Positions 48,848 through 60,319 of a stretch of DNA of 64,000 nt are shown here, in pieces. Source of the stretch: Hansfordia pulvinata (taxonomy: Eukaryota; Ascomycota; Sordariomycetes; Xylariales); assembly GCA_006538405.1 (NCBI GenBank), contig BJKQ01000010.1:1240001-1304000 (forward strand). Reading direction: 5' to 3'. Under the pieces are notes generated by a model. That model ran no database searches. It was given only the letters and a program-made list of their open reading frames with translations, and was not told the DNA's origin. Positions within the stretch are counted from its first letter, which is position 1. Every line of letters starts with the position of its first letter. The position numbers and the translations under genes were made by a program.

Positions 48848-51800
48848 TCACATGTTTAGCGTCATGGTGGGCCCTCCTCCACCAGCACCTGGCGCAGGTC
48901 GCATGGGCAGACATACGGAGGGGCGGTTCATGAAGTCACGGTTCTCAATGGTGACGCTCTTCGTCATGTGGGAGACCTTGTAGACTCCGACGAGGCGTGC
49001 AGCCAGCTCGAACATGTTGTTGCGGAGCGAGATGACGACAAATTGCGCATTCTTGGTTCGCTCCTTGATGTAGTTGGCCACGATGGATACCTGTTGCATG
49101 TTGTCAGTGATGGGCGGAGACTGCGGCGGAGGAGATGGGCAGACAAGGGTGAAAGAAAGCACAAGGGTGAGGCACTTACGTTACGGAAATCCAGGGCTGC
49201 GTCGATCTCGTCCATGACATACAGCGGGGTCGGCTTGTAGTGGTGCAGTGCGAAGACCAAGGCCAGAGAAGACAATGTCTTCTCTCCTCCGGACAGGTTG
49301 CTGATGTTCTTCCAACTCTTCTTGGGCGGCATGACAGAGAAGAGAATGCCTTCGCTGAAGGGATCCAGACTGTCGACCAGCTCCAACTCGGCGTTGCCGC
49401 CCATGGTGATCATCTGATACATCTCTTTAAGGCGCATTGAGATGGTACTGAAGCCCTCCATGAAGCCTTCGAGGCGCAGTCGCCTGAGGTCGTCGCAACG
49501 TCTCTTTGCGGTATCGCGTTGAGCTACAGCCTCTGCCAGATCATTCGACCTTGCCGCGTGCTCCTCCACTCGCCTGCGGTACTCCGACAGTACTCCAAGG
49601 TCGACATTGACGTTCTGGATCTTCTCCTCGAGCGCAGCGATCTCGGCTTTCAATGTCATCTTACTCATGTCCTTGAGTTCGTCGGCAGTGAAGCGTGGAA
49701 GCTCCCTCGGTTGCTCTTTGCGCTCTTTGGGCTGTTCTTCCTCTTCTTCTTGGTCTTCTGCGGCGGAATCGGCTTCGGCGTCTTCGTCGGCATCCTCGTC
49801 TTTAGCCGGCTCCGCCTCGGCATCAGACCCGCCCGCGCTATCTTCCTCGTCTCCCATTGGAGTGTCGCCATCTTCGTCTTGCTTTGCGGCTTGCTGCTTC
49901 GGCGCGGGCGCACCTATCAGGTCGTTGACATCCTGAATGACCAGCTTGGAAAGCTTGTCGTTCCAGTAGCGGAGCTGCCTCTGGTTCTCGACCAATACCT
50001 TCTGGTTCTCCTCGAGGCGATTGCGCATTTCGATTTCCAGGGCTCGGGTCTCATTGAGCTCACCAGTCTTCTCATCCAACTCGGCTTTGACTGTGGCGAG
50101 TTCCTCCTTTTTCTCGGCAAGGGCTGCTTCGGCCTCGTCGGCGCTAGCCTGGAGTGATTCGGCCTTGGTGTCTTGGTTGGCAACCTCCTCTGCCAAAGCT
50201 TCCAGCTCACGTTCTGCGGACTCGATTTCTCGCGAGGCCTTTGCGTGATCCTTCTCCAGCTTGGTCTTGGATTTCTCGGCCTTGGCCTTCCTGACCTCGG
50301 CGTTGGACATCTCTTCATTGTTGGTTGAAATGTCTTCTTTGATACCGTCCACCTTGGCTCGTTGGGCGCGCAGCTTTTCTCCGCCGACTTCCATGATTTT
50401 GTCTTGAAGCTCCTTGATCTCAGCCTCGACGCCTTCGGTCTCAGCACGCAGCTTGGCAACTTCCTTGTTCAGCTTGGCAACCTCCTGCTCGAGCGCAGCC
50501 ATCCTGTTGTCGTCAGTCTCAGAAGGCTGGTGTTCCTTGCTCAGCTCTTTGATGCGACGCTCGGCGTCGGCAAGGTTCTTCTCAGCACTTTGCACCTCGA
50601 GTCCGATCTTCTGCATCTTGGTGTCTATCTGGGGAATTTGCTCGCGGATCTCCTTCAAGCGGGTTTCGAGCTCTCGCTGCCGCTCCTGGAATTCTTGGAA
50701 CTTCTGCTCCAGAGAGTCCCTGTCCTCCTCCAACTTGGTGACGTGTTCCTTGGTAGTGTCGGCAACAAGCTTGCTTGACATCAGTCCCTTCTTGACAGTG
50801 GTGCCGCCACCAGACATAGTACCGCTCTTGTCAATGAGCTCACCGTCCAGCGTGACAACGCGCCATCTCTTCGCCCCGTACGCAATGCGGTTGGCCTGGG
50901 CGAGGTCATTGGCCACCAGAGTGTCTTGCAAAGCGTGGTAGAAGGCTGGGCGGAATTTGTCTTCTTTGGCCTTGACCAAATCAAACAGACGCGGGGCGTT
51001 TTCGGGGGTTTCGATGGCGTCCAGACTGCGCACTCGCAATTTGTCAAGACACATGAAGTTGCCGCGGCCCAGGTTGGTCTTGCGCAGGTATTCGATGCAC
51101 TGCTGTCCGCCTTCGACAGAGTCGGTAACAAAGTTGTCGAGAGCGCCGCACGCTGTGGAGATGGCCACGTCGTACTTTTGATCGATGGCTCCCAAGTTGC
51201 CCAGGCGGCCATGGAATCCATCTATGCGACCAGACTCCTTCATGCGCATCAAGGCCGTGAGCACGTTGCCACGGTTCTGGGTCTGTGAAAGGCTGGATCT
51301 TGCCTCATCCGCTTTTTGCCTCGCGTTAGAGATCTTCTGTCGGATTCGAGGCTCCATCTGAGCCAAAGAGTCGTACTCCTCCTCCAACTCCTTGGCTTCC
51401 TTGTCCAAATGCTTCTTCTCCTTGCTGCATTGTTTCAGTTCAGCCAGCTTGGTAGTGCGGCCCTCCTCGATCGCAGCCATCTTGCCTTGCATTTCCTCGA
51501 CAGCGACTGCACCAGCGTTGGCCTTCTCGCGCAGAATGGCCATCTCGGACTCGGCGACCGCAATGGCTGACTGCTTCTGGTTGACCTTTTCATTCCACGG
51601 CTCAAGCGACTTTTGCTTGGCAGCAATCTGGTCCGAGAAAACTTGCGTTTTCCCTTTGAGGTTTTCGCGGATCTTGGCAAGCTCGGCCTCCTCGCCTTCG
51701 ACGCTCTCCTCCAGTGCTGCAATCTCTTCGGAACGTGTGGCGATCTCCTCGGTGCAGTGCTTGATCGTCTCATCAGCATCATCTGATGATTTCTCCGCAT

Positions 51801-53671
51801 TGGCAATGGTCTTGTCGAGCTTCTTGCGCTTGTCCGTCAAGAACTTCCTCTTCTCGTCGAACTTGACGCGCTCTTGTTCAAACTTGGCGACCTCTTTGGC
51901 TAAGCCCTGCATGTGCTTGTCCTGAGCCTCGTACTCCTTGCTGCCTTTCGAGTACGTCTTCTGAAGCTGCTTGATGATGTTTTCGCTGCCGTTGTGCTTC
52001 TCCAGCTCGTCGTCCAACTGGGCCTGCATTTGACTGATGGCTTCCTGGGTAACGGCCAGATTGTCGCTGCACTCGCTGATGTAGAGCTGGTACAGGGCCG
52101 ACTGCTTGCAAGCCAGGTCGTTTTCGTCGCGGACAAAGTCCAGTGCCACATCCTTCTTATCCTCGAGACTGTTCTTCTCCTTCTCGACGTGCTGCACGCG
52201 ACCGCTCTTCTCCGTGCAGACCTCGTTGAGAGTCTCAACCTCGGCAACGGACTCCTCGATAGGAGTCTTGTATTTGGAGGTGCCGATAATGTCCTCGAGA
52301 TACTCGAGAAGACCATCATCGTGTTCATGTGCGGCCTTGGGCTTCATCTGGGCAATGGATTCGACTTCACCCTGCAAGATGAGGAAACGCTTGTGGTCGA
52401 GGTCTATGCCGCGGTCGCGAAGCAGTGTTGTGACAGTGGTGAAGTTGGACTCTTTTCCGTCAAGGTAGTATTTGCTGGAATTGTTCTTGAAAGCCTTTCT
52501 GGAAACAACAATCTGTGAATTGGGAACCACCTCCGAGCCAGTGCCTCCAGGCTGTGGTCCGATTAGCATCTTCTTCTTGACTGACAATGTTTGGAGGGGA
52601 ACGCACCAGATCAGTAACTTCCTGGAAGTGAACGGCGACTTCACAGTGGTCCAGGTCGGGATGGGCGGCGGAATTGTGAATGAGGGCCGAAATTTTGCCC
52701 TGGCGCATCTTGCTCGCGCGGAAGCCGAAGACGAAAAGCAAGGCGTCAATGACGTTGGATTTGCCAGATCCATTAGGCCCGACAACTGAGGAGAAAGAAG
52801 AGTGAAAAGGCCCAACCTCTTGGCGCCCGGCGTAACTCTTGAAATTGCAGAGGATGAGGTAGGTCATGACGAGGCGGTTTTTGGGACCAGTCTCCTCGAC
52901 AACTGGAGGCATGGCCATGGCGCGGGACTTGACTACAATGTCCATGGGCTTTTCGAGGACCGTATCCATGGCTTTGATCGGTTTGACGGTGGCGGGGGTC
53001 TCAGGCGCCTTGATGGATCGGTTGGTCGCGTCGGTCATGGGGGTGGCGGGAACTCCAAATCGGGATGAGCGATCGGATTTCTTGGGAGTGGTCGGCGAAG
53101 CATCTAGCTTCTTGGGGGTGGCAGCCGACGTATTAGCTTTCTGGGGGGTAGTGTTCGCAGAGCCGGCGACTGAAAGGTCGGCAGAGGTGTCCATGTCGTT
53201 GCCCGTGGACGTTCTTGAGGCACCGCTCCTGCGAGTGGTTCGGGGCTTCTTTTCAGACGAGGCCGTAGAAACGACAGTGGCAACGGATTGGTCGGCTTCG
53301 GCGCCGCCGTCATCGAGCTCATCAGGCTCTTGCGCCTCGGATGGGGTTGCATAAGTGCTGGTCGTGTGGTCGGACGCGACAGAGGCCGTGGACTCTCTTC
53401 GCGAAGCGGGCGCGACACTCTTCTTGGGACGACCTCGGCGGGGGGCAGCAGCAGGGGGCGCAGCAGTGGGAGCGGCAGTGGGAGCGGCGGACTCGCGTCT
53501 TGCTTGGGTGGTGCGGCGAGAGGTTCTCTTAGGCGCGGGCTCGGGCGCAGGTGCGAACTCGTCTTCGCTCTCGGCCTTGATCGCTGTCGTGTCGGGCGAT
53601 CCGTCCTCGTCCTCGGATTCAATGATGGCGCGTCGAGCAGCAGCGGCGCGCCGCGTGGTTCTGCCCGACAT
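48848..53671 (-). CDS. smc4: Condensin subunit SMC4
   Basis: Three exons (53671-52607, 52551-49180, 49090-48848) give 1559 residues. Residues 1 to about 265 are disordered and rich in Ala, Pro, Ser, Thr and Lys with several T-P and S-P sites. The ATPase head starts with L-I-L-C-N-F-K-S-Y-A-G; Walker A G-P-N-G-S-G-K-S is at about 298-305. Two long coiled coils flank a hinge, then come the signature L-S-G-G-E-K-T and Walker B Y-V-M-D-E-I-D-A-A-L-D near 1440-1479. SMC4 pairs with SMC2 in condensin and compacts mitotic chromosomes. A strongly acidic insert (about 1244-1302, plus-strand 49710-49885) sits in the second coiled coil. The last intron falls immediately after Walker B. Divergent from the ELYS-like gene. 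Confidence 0.96.
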
Positions 53672-54362
53672 GTTGGCGGGTATTTGGTGCAGCCGTCGGG
53701 CGAGCGGGGTTGCTAGGTGGGAGACGTGCGCACTGCGAGGAAATTGGTCTTTTCAGCCGACTCCTGATCGAAGGCGTGTGGCTTCAAGATGAGCCCTGCG
53801 GATTAGCACCTCAAATCGCGACGTGAAGAGTGAGGGGGGAAGCGTGGTGCTGTTCGTGACTGAAGAGGATGTCGATAGCCTTAAGCTGGGGTCCCCGCGC
53901 GCGTCGACTGGAAATGGAGAGCAGGGTGGTCTGAGAACATGTACCCGACACGTAATTCTCGCTGTGGAATACTTGGAATTCCTAGAGCGGGCGATTGCCC
54001 AGGGCAGTTGGGGCCCAAAGTAAACATAAACAAATCATCCCACTTGCACTAAAGTAGGCGCGCCCGTCTATCCAAGGTTTTGCCCGCAGTGCCCGCTCAC
54101 ATGGGTGAAGTTAGCGCGTGTCAGGTAGGTACGTACTTCATTGTGTGTAAGCGGGTACTCGTACGAATGCGGCGGTTGGGGGTACCTACACCTAGGGTGC
54201 GAGTAGGTGCCTCCGAAAGCGCGACCCATTACAGCTGCTTCCATTCGCTACCTTACCTACCTGCCGACGATCGCATCACTGTTTCTTTCACGCGCATCGC
54301 ACCGCACCGCACTTCCTCTCAACATTCTCTGCGTTCCCCAGCATCGTCGCGGCACCGCAACC
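53672..54362. promoter_or_regulatory. Divergent promoter between SMC4 and the ELYS-like gene
   Basis: About 690 bases without a gene, shared by two start codons pointing outward. One TACTCGTA octamer at 54156-54163 and short TACCTACC strings at 54250-54262 lie near the ELYS-like side. Confidence 0.45.
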
Positions 54363-55414
54363 ATGCTCGATTTCGAGAACTTCGAAGACGTCTTCGGCAA
54401 CCTGACGCCCTTCCCCTTCGACCGGCCCTGGGCCCAGCAGGTCGAGGCTAGTCGCAAATCACTGGACGGCCGTCTTTTCTTCGACCGCGTCCTGGCGGCA
54501 CTGAACTTGTCGCAAGGTGCGTTCGGGTCTTCGCAGCGTGCGCCTTTCTTTTCGAGACTGACCAGCCCCCAGCCTCTGCCAACTACCCCCCGAAGAACGA
54601 GCAAGCCCTGCGCCAATTGCACAGGCAGGTCTGCGACGCTCCCAATGTCACCGTTCACCACAAGCTGTCCATTCTTTACTATCTGCTTGTCGCCATCGAC
54701 GAACACCAGCTAGCCATCGCCCTCGCCTCGAACACCACCCGGTCCTCCAAGACCTCCAAGACCGAGACCTCCCGACGCGCGGCCACTCCGAGCCTCGCCG
54801 ATGGCTTCGCTGAGAGAGCCTCTGTGCCCCGAACCTATCATATCTTCATGAAGGGCCTCTGGCACATGGATAGCCTTGACTTTAAGCAAGCCCTAGTCCA
54901 TCTTACCCACCCGTGTCTGCAGGTCGCCGAGTTTGCCGACGACATCGTGACCGTTCTAGCGCGCAGCGACCGCAATCCCGAACTCGCACTTAGCTACTAC
55001 TACACGGTGAACCCTATCCTCCGTACATCGGTCGCGCTCGAACTGTTGTTCGGCGTCCTCTGTCGCTCCGACGTGGGCGAGGCTCTGCGCTTTTCCCGGG
55101 TTCGACCAGGCCCTGTCCGTGAACAGCTCTTCCGACTTCTGGTCCTTTCTGTTCTGGACCACAAAGACTCTGACAAGCCCAAAGACATGTCTCGACGTGC
55201 CTTGGAGCTGACCAGCTTGCCCTTTGACGCAGAGGAAGAGCGCTGGTTCGCCGACTTCCTTCAAGGTCCTGACGCCAAGCACCTGTCTGGTGCCAAAGAC
55301 ACGTTATTGATTCGCCGCATGGCTAATGGCAACGTCGGGTCTGTCAGTGAGCAAGGAAGCTGGGCAGGCGTGCTCGAAGGGTTCAAGGCGGGGAGCGGTG
55401 GGCGGGCTGTTTGA
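54363..55414 (+). CDS. ELYS-like nuclear pore complex assembly protein
   Basis: Two exons (54363-54516 and 54573-55414) give 331 residues. The N-terminus L-D-F-E-N-F-E-D-V-F-G, R-K-S-L-D-G-R-L-F-F-D-R-V-L and A-N-Y-P-P-K-N-E-Q-A-L-R match the ELYS-like domain (PF13934 type), as do H-H-K-L-S-I-L-Y-Y-L-L, then H-I-F-M-K-G-L-W-H-M-D, F-K-Q-A-L-V-H-L-T-H-P and the C-R-S-D-V-G-E-A-L-R-F-S-R stretch. In fungi such short proteins equal the alpha-helical part of vertebrate ELYS and associate with the Nup84/Nup107 outer ring. The whole protein is helical and has no Trp-Asp propeller. The shared promoter with SMC4 is notable because both act around mitotic chromatin or the nuclear envelope. Confidence 0.82.
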
Positions 55415-55869
55415 AAGTAAAATAAAAAACATGGCGCGGCTTAAGACGACAAGAACGACGGCCACAGAAGCCTCGCGGTTGTCCGCTTGATACAACATTT
55501 GCATAGCGAAGGCGTCATAAAGGAATGAAATTATATTGCGGCTCGTCGACGATGTTAACAGACAGCACCGGGTCTTGCCCATTCCCCTACTGCGAGTGTG
55601 TGAAGACTGGATAGCACGCGACAGCTGCCGATCGGGCCTCACAGGAAGGCTTGATAGGCTCGGAAGCTTGTTCACGGTATGGATCTTCAAAATATTGCAA
55701 ATAGCCCGCGCTCCTCATGGGCGAGCTGTATTTCGTGGGCTGGCTTCTCGATTGGCTGGCACGCGGCTAAGTTCTGGGCCTGGCCGGGCATCACTCTGAC
55801 AGCCAGCAAGACACGCGGGAAGCAGGCCAGGGCACGCTGTATTGATCTTCCTCCCGAGGCGTCCGATCC
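55415..55869. other. Convergent intergenic gap
   Basis: No gene recognised. It contains the 3' ends of the ELYS-like and enoyl-CoA hydratase genes; an AATAAA-like string (AAAATAAAAAAC) follows the ELYS-like stop at about 55418-55429. Confidence 0.5.
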
Positions 55870-56908
55870 TCACAAAAGGGAAGGCAGCCACTTGGGGTCC
55901 CTCTTCTCGCGGAAGGCGGCCAGGCCCTCGGCGGCGTTGCGGCTCTTCATCAAGGCCTCGGCGTGAATCTCGTGGCCGCGGGCGGTGGCGCGGCTGACGC
56001 CCGTCTCCCAGGCCTCGAGGGCGGCGCGCCTCGTCACGATGACGCCGTCCGGGCTCTGGGCGGCGATGAGGGCGGCGTAGTCCAGCGCGCAGGCCAGGAG
56101 CTCCCGGCGGCCGCCGGCCACGACCTCCTTGACCAGCCCCCACCGGACGGCCTCTTCGGGCTCCAGCACGCGGCCCGTGAGCGCCAGGTCCATGGTCCGG
56201 TGCCGCCCGAACAGCACCATGGCCCGCGGCAGCGCCCCGGCCAGGGCCACGACGCCCCGCAGGATCTCGGGCAGCCGGAACTCGGCCTCGGGGCACGCGA
56301 AGACGACGTCGGCGTTCATGACCGTCTCCATCCCGCCGCCTGGAGCCGCCACGTCGGTCGGTCAGCATCAGCGTTCATGTAGATTCGCAGAAGACTTTTG
56401 TTCGTCTATGAAGCTCGGACCGGGGGGGAGTCCCCCAAGAAGCAGAAGATTGATGGAGAAAGAGGGAGAGACAGACAAAACACAACAAAACAAAACAAAA
56501 CGCACCATGCGCAAGCCCGTTGACGGCCGCAATGATGGGCTTCTTGCCGGTGCGGTTGCTCATGCCCGCGAAGCCGCCGGACGGGAACTCGTGGGGCACG
56601 CGGCCGGAGCGGGAGACGGCGAGGCGCTCCTTGAGGTCCATGCCGGCGCAGAAGGCGCGGTCGCCGGCGCCGGTGACGACGGCGCACCGCAGCTCGGGCT
56701 CGGCGTCGTACCACCGCCACAGGGCGCCCAGCTCGACGCTGGCGCCCATCGTCAGGCAGTTCATGGCCGCCGGGCGGTTCAGCGTCACCAGCATCACGTG
56801 CGGGCGCGGGAACGACACCAGGCTGCTGGCCAGGCGCGGGTACGGCGTCCGGATCCAGTCCGGCACCGCGTCGGTGGTCTGCGTCGCCGTCGCGTCCTCG
56901 GCCGACAT
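55870..56908 (-). CDS. Enoyl-CoA hydratase/isomerase family protein
   Basis: Two exons (56908-56506 and 56339-55870) give 290 residues. The crotonase core is visible: V-T-L-N-R-P-A-A-M-N, oxyanion loop A-F-C-A-G-M-D-L-K-E, the second oxyanion segment A-V-N-G-L-A-H-G-G-G across the intron, and F-R-L-P-E-I-L-R-G with a Glu at a catalytic position. It should act on an acyl-CoA thioester, in beta-oxidation or a related side pathway. The C-terminus (S-L-L) is not a standard PTS1 and no mitochondrial presequence is evident. The intron contains an AAAAC repeat (56478-56500), and a six-base tandem (ATGGGA) lies at about 56931-56951, 25 bases upstream of the ATG. Confidence 0.87.
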
Positions 56909-58368
56909 GGTCGCTGCGGTGGGATTTCGAATGGGAATGGGAATGGGAATGATGATTATGGTGCAAGGATGTATACGAGTATGTCTTGGTGAGCAGAGGA
57001 ATGGGAGGGTTGGGGATCGCGTCCCGCGTGGCAGCTCCCGGGGCCCCGTCTCTCTTCTTCTCTTCTCGTACGTATTGATTTATTTATTGCACCAGACCCT
57101 CGGGATCTTGTGGGGATGACTGTCGCCGACTCGACTTGGAAGAAGTGCCGCCGACGTGTGTGGAGGCTGGTCGGCAATGCTGGGTGTTGTTGTACAGGGA
57201 TCCCCGCGCATTCTGGAGATGGGAGCCGAGGCATCAGCGGCTATTCGCGCCGCCCCCTGACTTGGACGGTATCATGATAGGACGATCTGCAATTCAACTT
57301 TGTTTCGCAGAGAAAAAAAACCACGGTTCTCATCGCAGCTATAATTGTTTCTAATTGAGACTCGGGTCAAAGACTCAGTCAGCCAAAGGCGGCATAGGAG
57401 ATGCCCTCTTAGCTCTGCAATTCTCAGTCACGCCATCCACACGCTTGTTGATGTCTTCAAGGGAGCTCATGTGCGCCAGTTTTTGTTGACGATCATGGCG
57501 AGCAATGCTGCGTCGGTGAGATTGCCGTGTGGCCACCCAGTTCATTACGCTTTCCGGGCGGTCCGGGGCCCTGAGGATGTCATTCTGGGGGTGAGTAGAG
57601 GCAGTGAAGAATGCCTCCGGGAGAACTAAGAGGACTCTCAGATCGCAGACTCTTCTGGGCGTCCCCTGAATTGAATACAATGGCCCTTCTTCGATCACTC
57701 TCGTCTGCTTCACACCTTGGGTCGATTCCGCGACCTTCTGCTCCATTTCATGGGCCACCAGCATCATTGTCGTCAGACCATGAAACGACCGGCTCTCTAT
57801 CCTCCTGGAAATCTATCCGTCGCTGGCATAATGGCTGGCTTGTCATGCAGATGTTAATGCTCTGCTTTTTGCTTCACTCATGTACCATTTGCTCCAGCCT
57901 TTATGTCCAATAGCACAAGCTTCGAATGACTAGGATCTCGAAGAAGCATCCATGTCGTTGACCAAAGACGTCCGATGCAAGGAAGCCAACCGTGCCCGAA
58001 GGGGGTGTCCGTCATTTCCAATCTGCCCGCCTCTCCTCGGGACCGGAAACTCATATTCTTCAGGGAAGATCTCAACTCGTCGTTGCCGTCTCAACGTTGT
58101 TTTGATGTGGACCATTTGATTCGCCAGCTACATGTCCCCGTAAATGCTGCCCCATGCTCACAATCCAGTATGACCCAAAGAGAAGAAGAAAAAAAAAGTC
58201 AACTCCTTCGTTAAATCTCGCTGCGCGAGTCATCAAAGTCGTGACAAGGCGTAAGCAAGGAGATCAGAATGGGAGTGGCCAGCCCTTAAGAACAGGCGGA
58301 CATACCCCACGTGCATACGCAACAATCCCACCACTTCCATGGGCCCCTTTTGTTTCCTTCGAAAATTT
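56909..58368. other. Intergenic region, about 1.5 kb, no gene recognised
   Basis: Promoter side of the hydratase and 3' side of the DUF6594 gene. One TACGAGTA octamer at 56974-56981, 66 bases upstream of the hydratase start. Nothing else is recognisable. Confidence 0.45.
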
Positions 58369-60319
58369 TCACCTGACCAGCCCTGCGAGCACAGCCATGA
58401 CGCCGCCGTATACACCCACGCGGGCCAGCGCCGCCCCGACGCCCGCACCCGCCTCCCCGCCTCCTTGTCCCTGATACTGTTGCTGTTGCTGCAGCATCGT
58501 CGCCAGCATCCCCGTCCCCGCCAGCAGGACGACGGCCAGACGGCCGAGCAGGTCCGGCACGGCGACGAAGACCAGCACGGGCAGGACGATGGCCAGGGCC
58601 GCCGTCGCCATCGGCAGAGGCGCACCAACGGCCCCTGCCCCCCCTCCTCCTCCTCCTCCTCCTCCGGCTGCTGCCGTGACCCGTGCCGCGCGTTGCGGGG
58701 CCGACGGTGGCGGCGGGGGCGGGGGTCGCGTGGAGGCCGGGGCGGGCGGGTCCGGGGACGACGCAACGACTGGCGTCGAGTCTTGTCGGTCTTCCAAGTG
58801 TGCGGTGTTCCCGGAATGAGCCTGGGCCCGGGGCTGAGACTGGTTTGCTGCGTGCAAGTTGTGTGGCTGGTGTTGGTGCTGATGCTGATGCTGATGCTGG
58901 TGCCGGTGGTGGGTCAAGGGCTGCTGCTCCATGGGTGCCTCGGTCGGGGGCAGCTCGACTGTGTCGTTGTCATCGTCCTCGTCCTCGTAATCGGGGCGCT
59001 CGGCGAAGCTGAGAAGGTCGTCGGCGTGGTCGAGGAAGAGGGCCTCGGAGCGGGCGATGGGCGCGTGCATGTCGACGTAGGCCCGGTAGTGGTCGACGTC
59101 CACTTTGGCCGCGGTCGGGAAGGCTTTGAGGCTCTGGAACGACGAGAGAACACGGTCTGGTTCACGAGAACGTCAGAGAAATGGAAGGGGGCAAAGAAAA
59201 GGCGGCCCATAAGGGCTGCAGCGAACCGGCGCAGAGTTGCGTGATGGATAGGAACTCACTGTACTGCTCAAGCTTGAAGCCGACTCCGCCCAAGATTTCC
59301 ATCTTGCGCCGTGTCACATCCCCGTTCGTGATGTTGTCTATCCTCCGGGCCTCGGGGAAAATACCGTTCGGCGTCTTTCGTTGGGCTGCCGCTGCCACGT
59401 CGATTTGCCGCAGCTGGCCCTCGAGCTCGCTCAGCTCGTCCTGCAGGTGCAGCAGCATCCTGTGGTTGAGGGTCTCGAACCTGCGATATACTGGTCGGAG
59501 TGTGCTGGGCCTCTGACCGCCCGAGTGGCCGGACTGGACAGCAGCGAGCAGTTCATAGCCGGACATGGGGAACTCGGTCCACTGCGGTGGGTGGCTGGCG
59601 AAACCCGGGGGCGACGCTTTGGGCGTCATGGGCCCCGGACCCCAGTGGCTCGGGATCGCGTTGCTTCCCAGAACGTAAGGAGAGCTGCCGAACGCATGGT
59701 GATCGGAGTAGTGGGGAAGGAAGAAAGGTACCGTTGTCGGTCTTCCTGTCTCCAAGGCTGGTTGAGATGGCGCAGCGCTGGAGGAGTCGCGTTCCAGGAA
59801 GCTCAAAGCGTGTGGCTTTGTCGCGAGAGGCTCCTGGATCTGGCGTGATGTCTTGCCTGTGCTGTGTCGCCTCATGTCTGCAGGCTCCGGCGCAATGCTG
59901 ATGCCTGTGGCAGGAGTGTGCGGTGCGTAGACGGGCTCGGCAAGATTAATCGCAGCAGATACGGCAGGGCTGGCAATGTCCGTGTTGTTCTGAGTGATGT
60001 CGGGCATCTGCATGGATATCGGGTCGACAATGGTGGGCTGGCAGACGGCACCGATCCCAGACTGTGGTAGCTCTAGAGCTTCAAAGCGCGGCGGACTCCT
60101 CGTCTCACTGTGCGTCTGGCCCGGGGCGGGATCCGCAGGGTCCAAGCCGAGGGTCTCGCTTCCCCCCGCCGCATAGCTCTCAGACGCGGTGTGATAGCTG
60201 TCCACGGCTTTAACACCATCAGCGCCGGTTGCTTGGCTATATGAGAAACCACCGGGAAGACCGTTTGGGTCTGGGACCCGGTCGGAAAGCTCTGGCGGCA
60301 CGGTTTCCATGGTCACCAT
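58369..60319 (-). CDS. DUF6594-family membrane protein
   Basis: Two exons (60319-59260 and 59156-58369) give 615 residues; the ATG nine bases further in (60310) is an alternative start. Residues 1 to about 290 are disordered. The central part matches the DUF6594 pattern: Y-R-R-F-E-T-L-N-H-R-M-L-L-H-L-Q-D-E-L, then E-L-E-G-Q-L-R-Q-I-D, then a helix with L-E-Q-Y-N-R-V-L-S-S-F-Q-S-L. After it come an acidic patch (D-E-D-D-D-N-D), a His/Gln run, Pro and Gly runs, and two or three hydrophobic segments near the C-terminus (A-A-L-A-I-V-L-P-V-L-V-F-V-A-V), typical of the family's terminal membrane helices. Function unknown; the family is large in ascomycetes. The low-complexity region between the DUF and the membrane helices is longer than usual. 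Confidence 0.78.
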
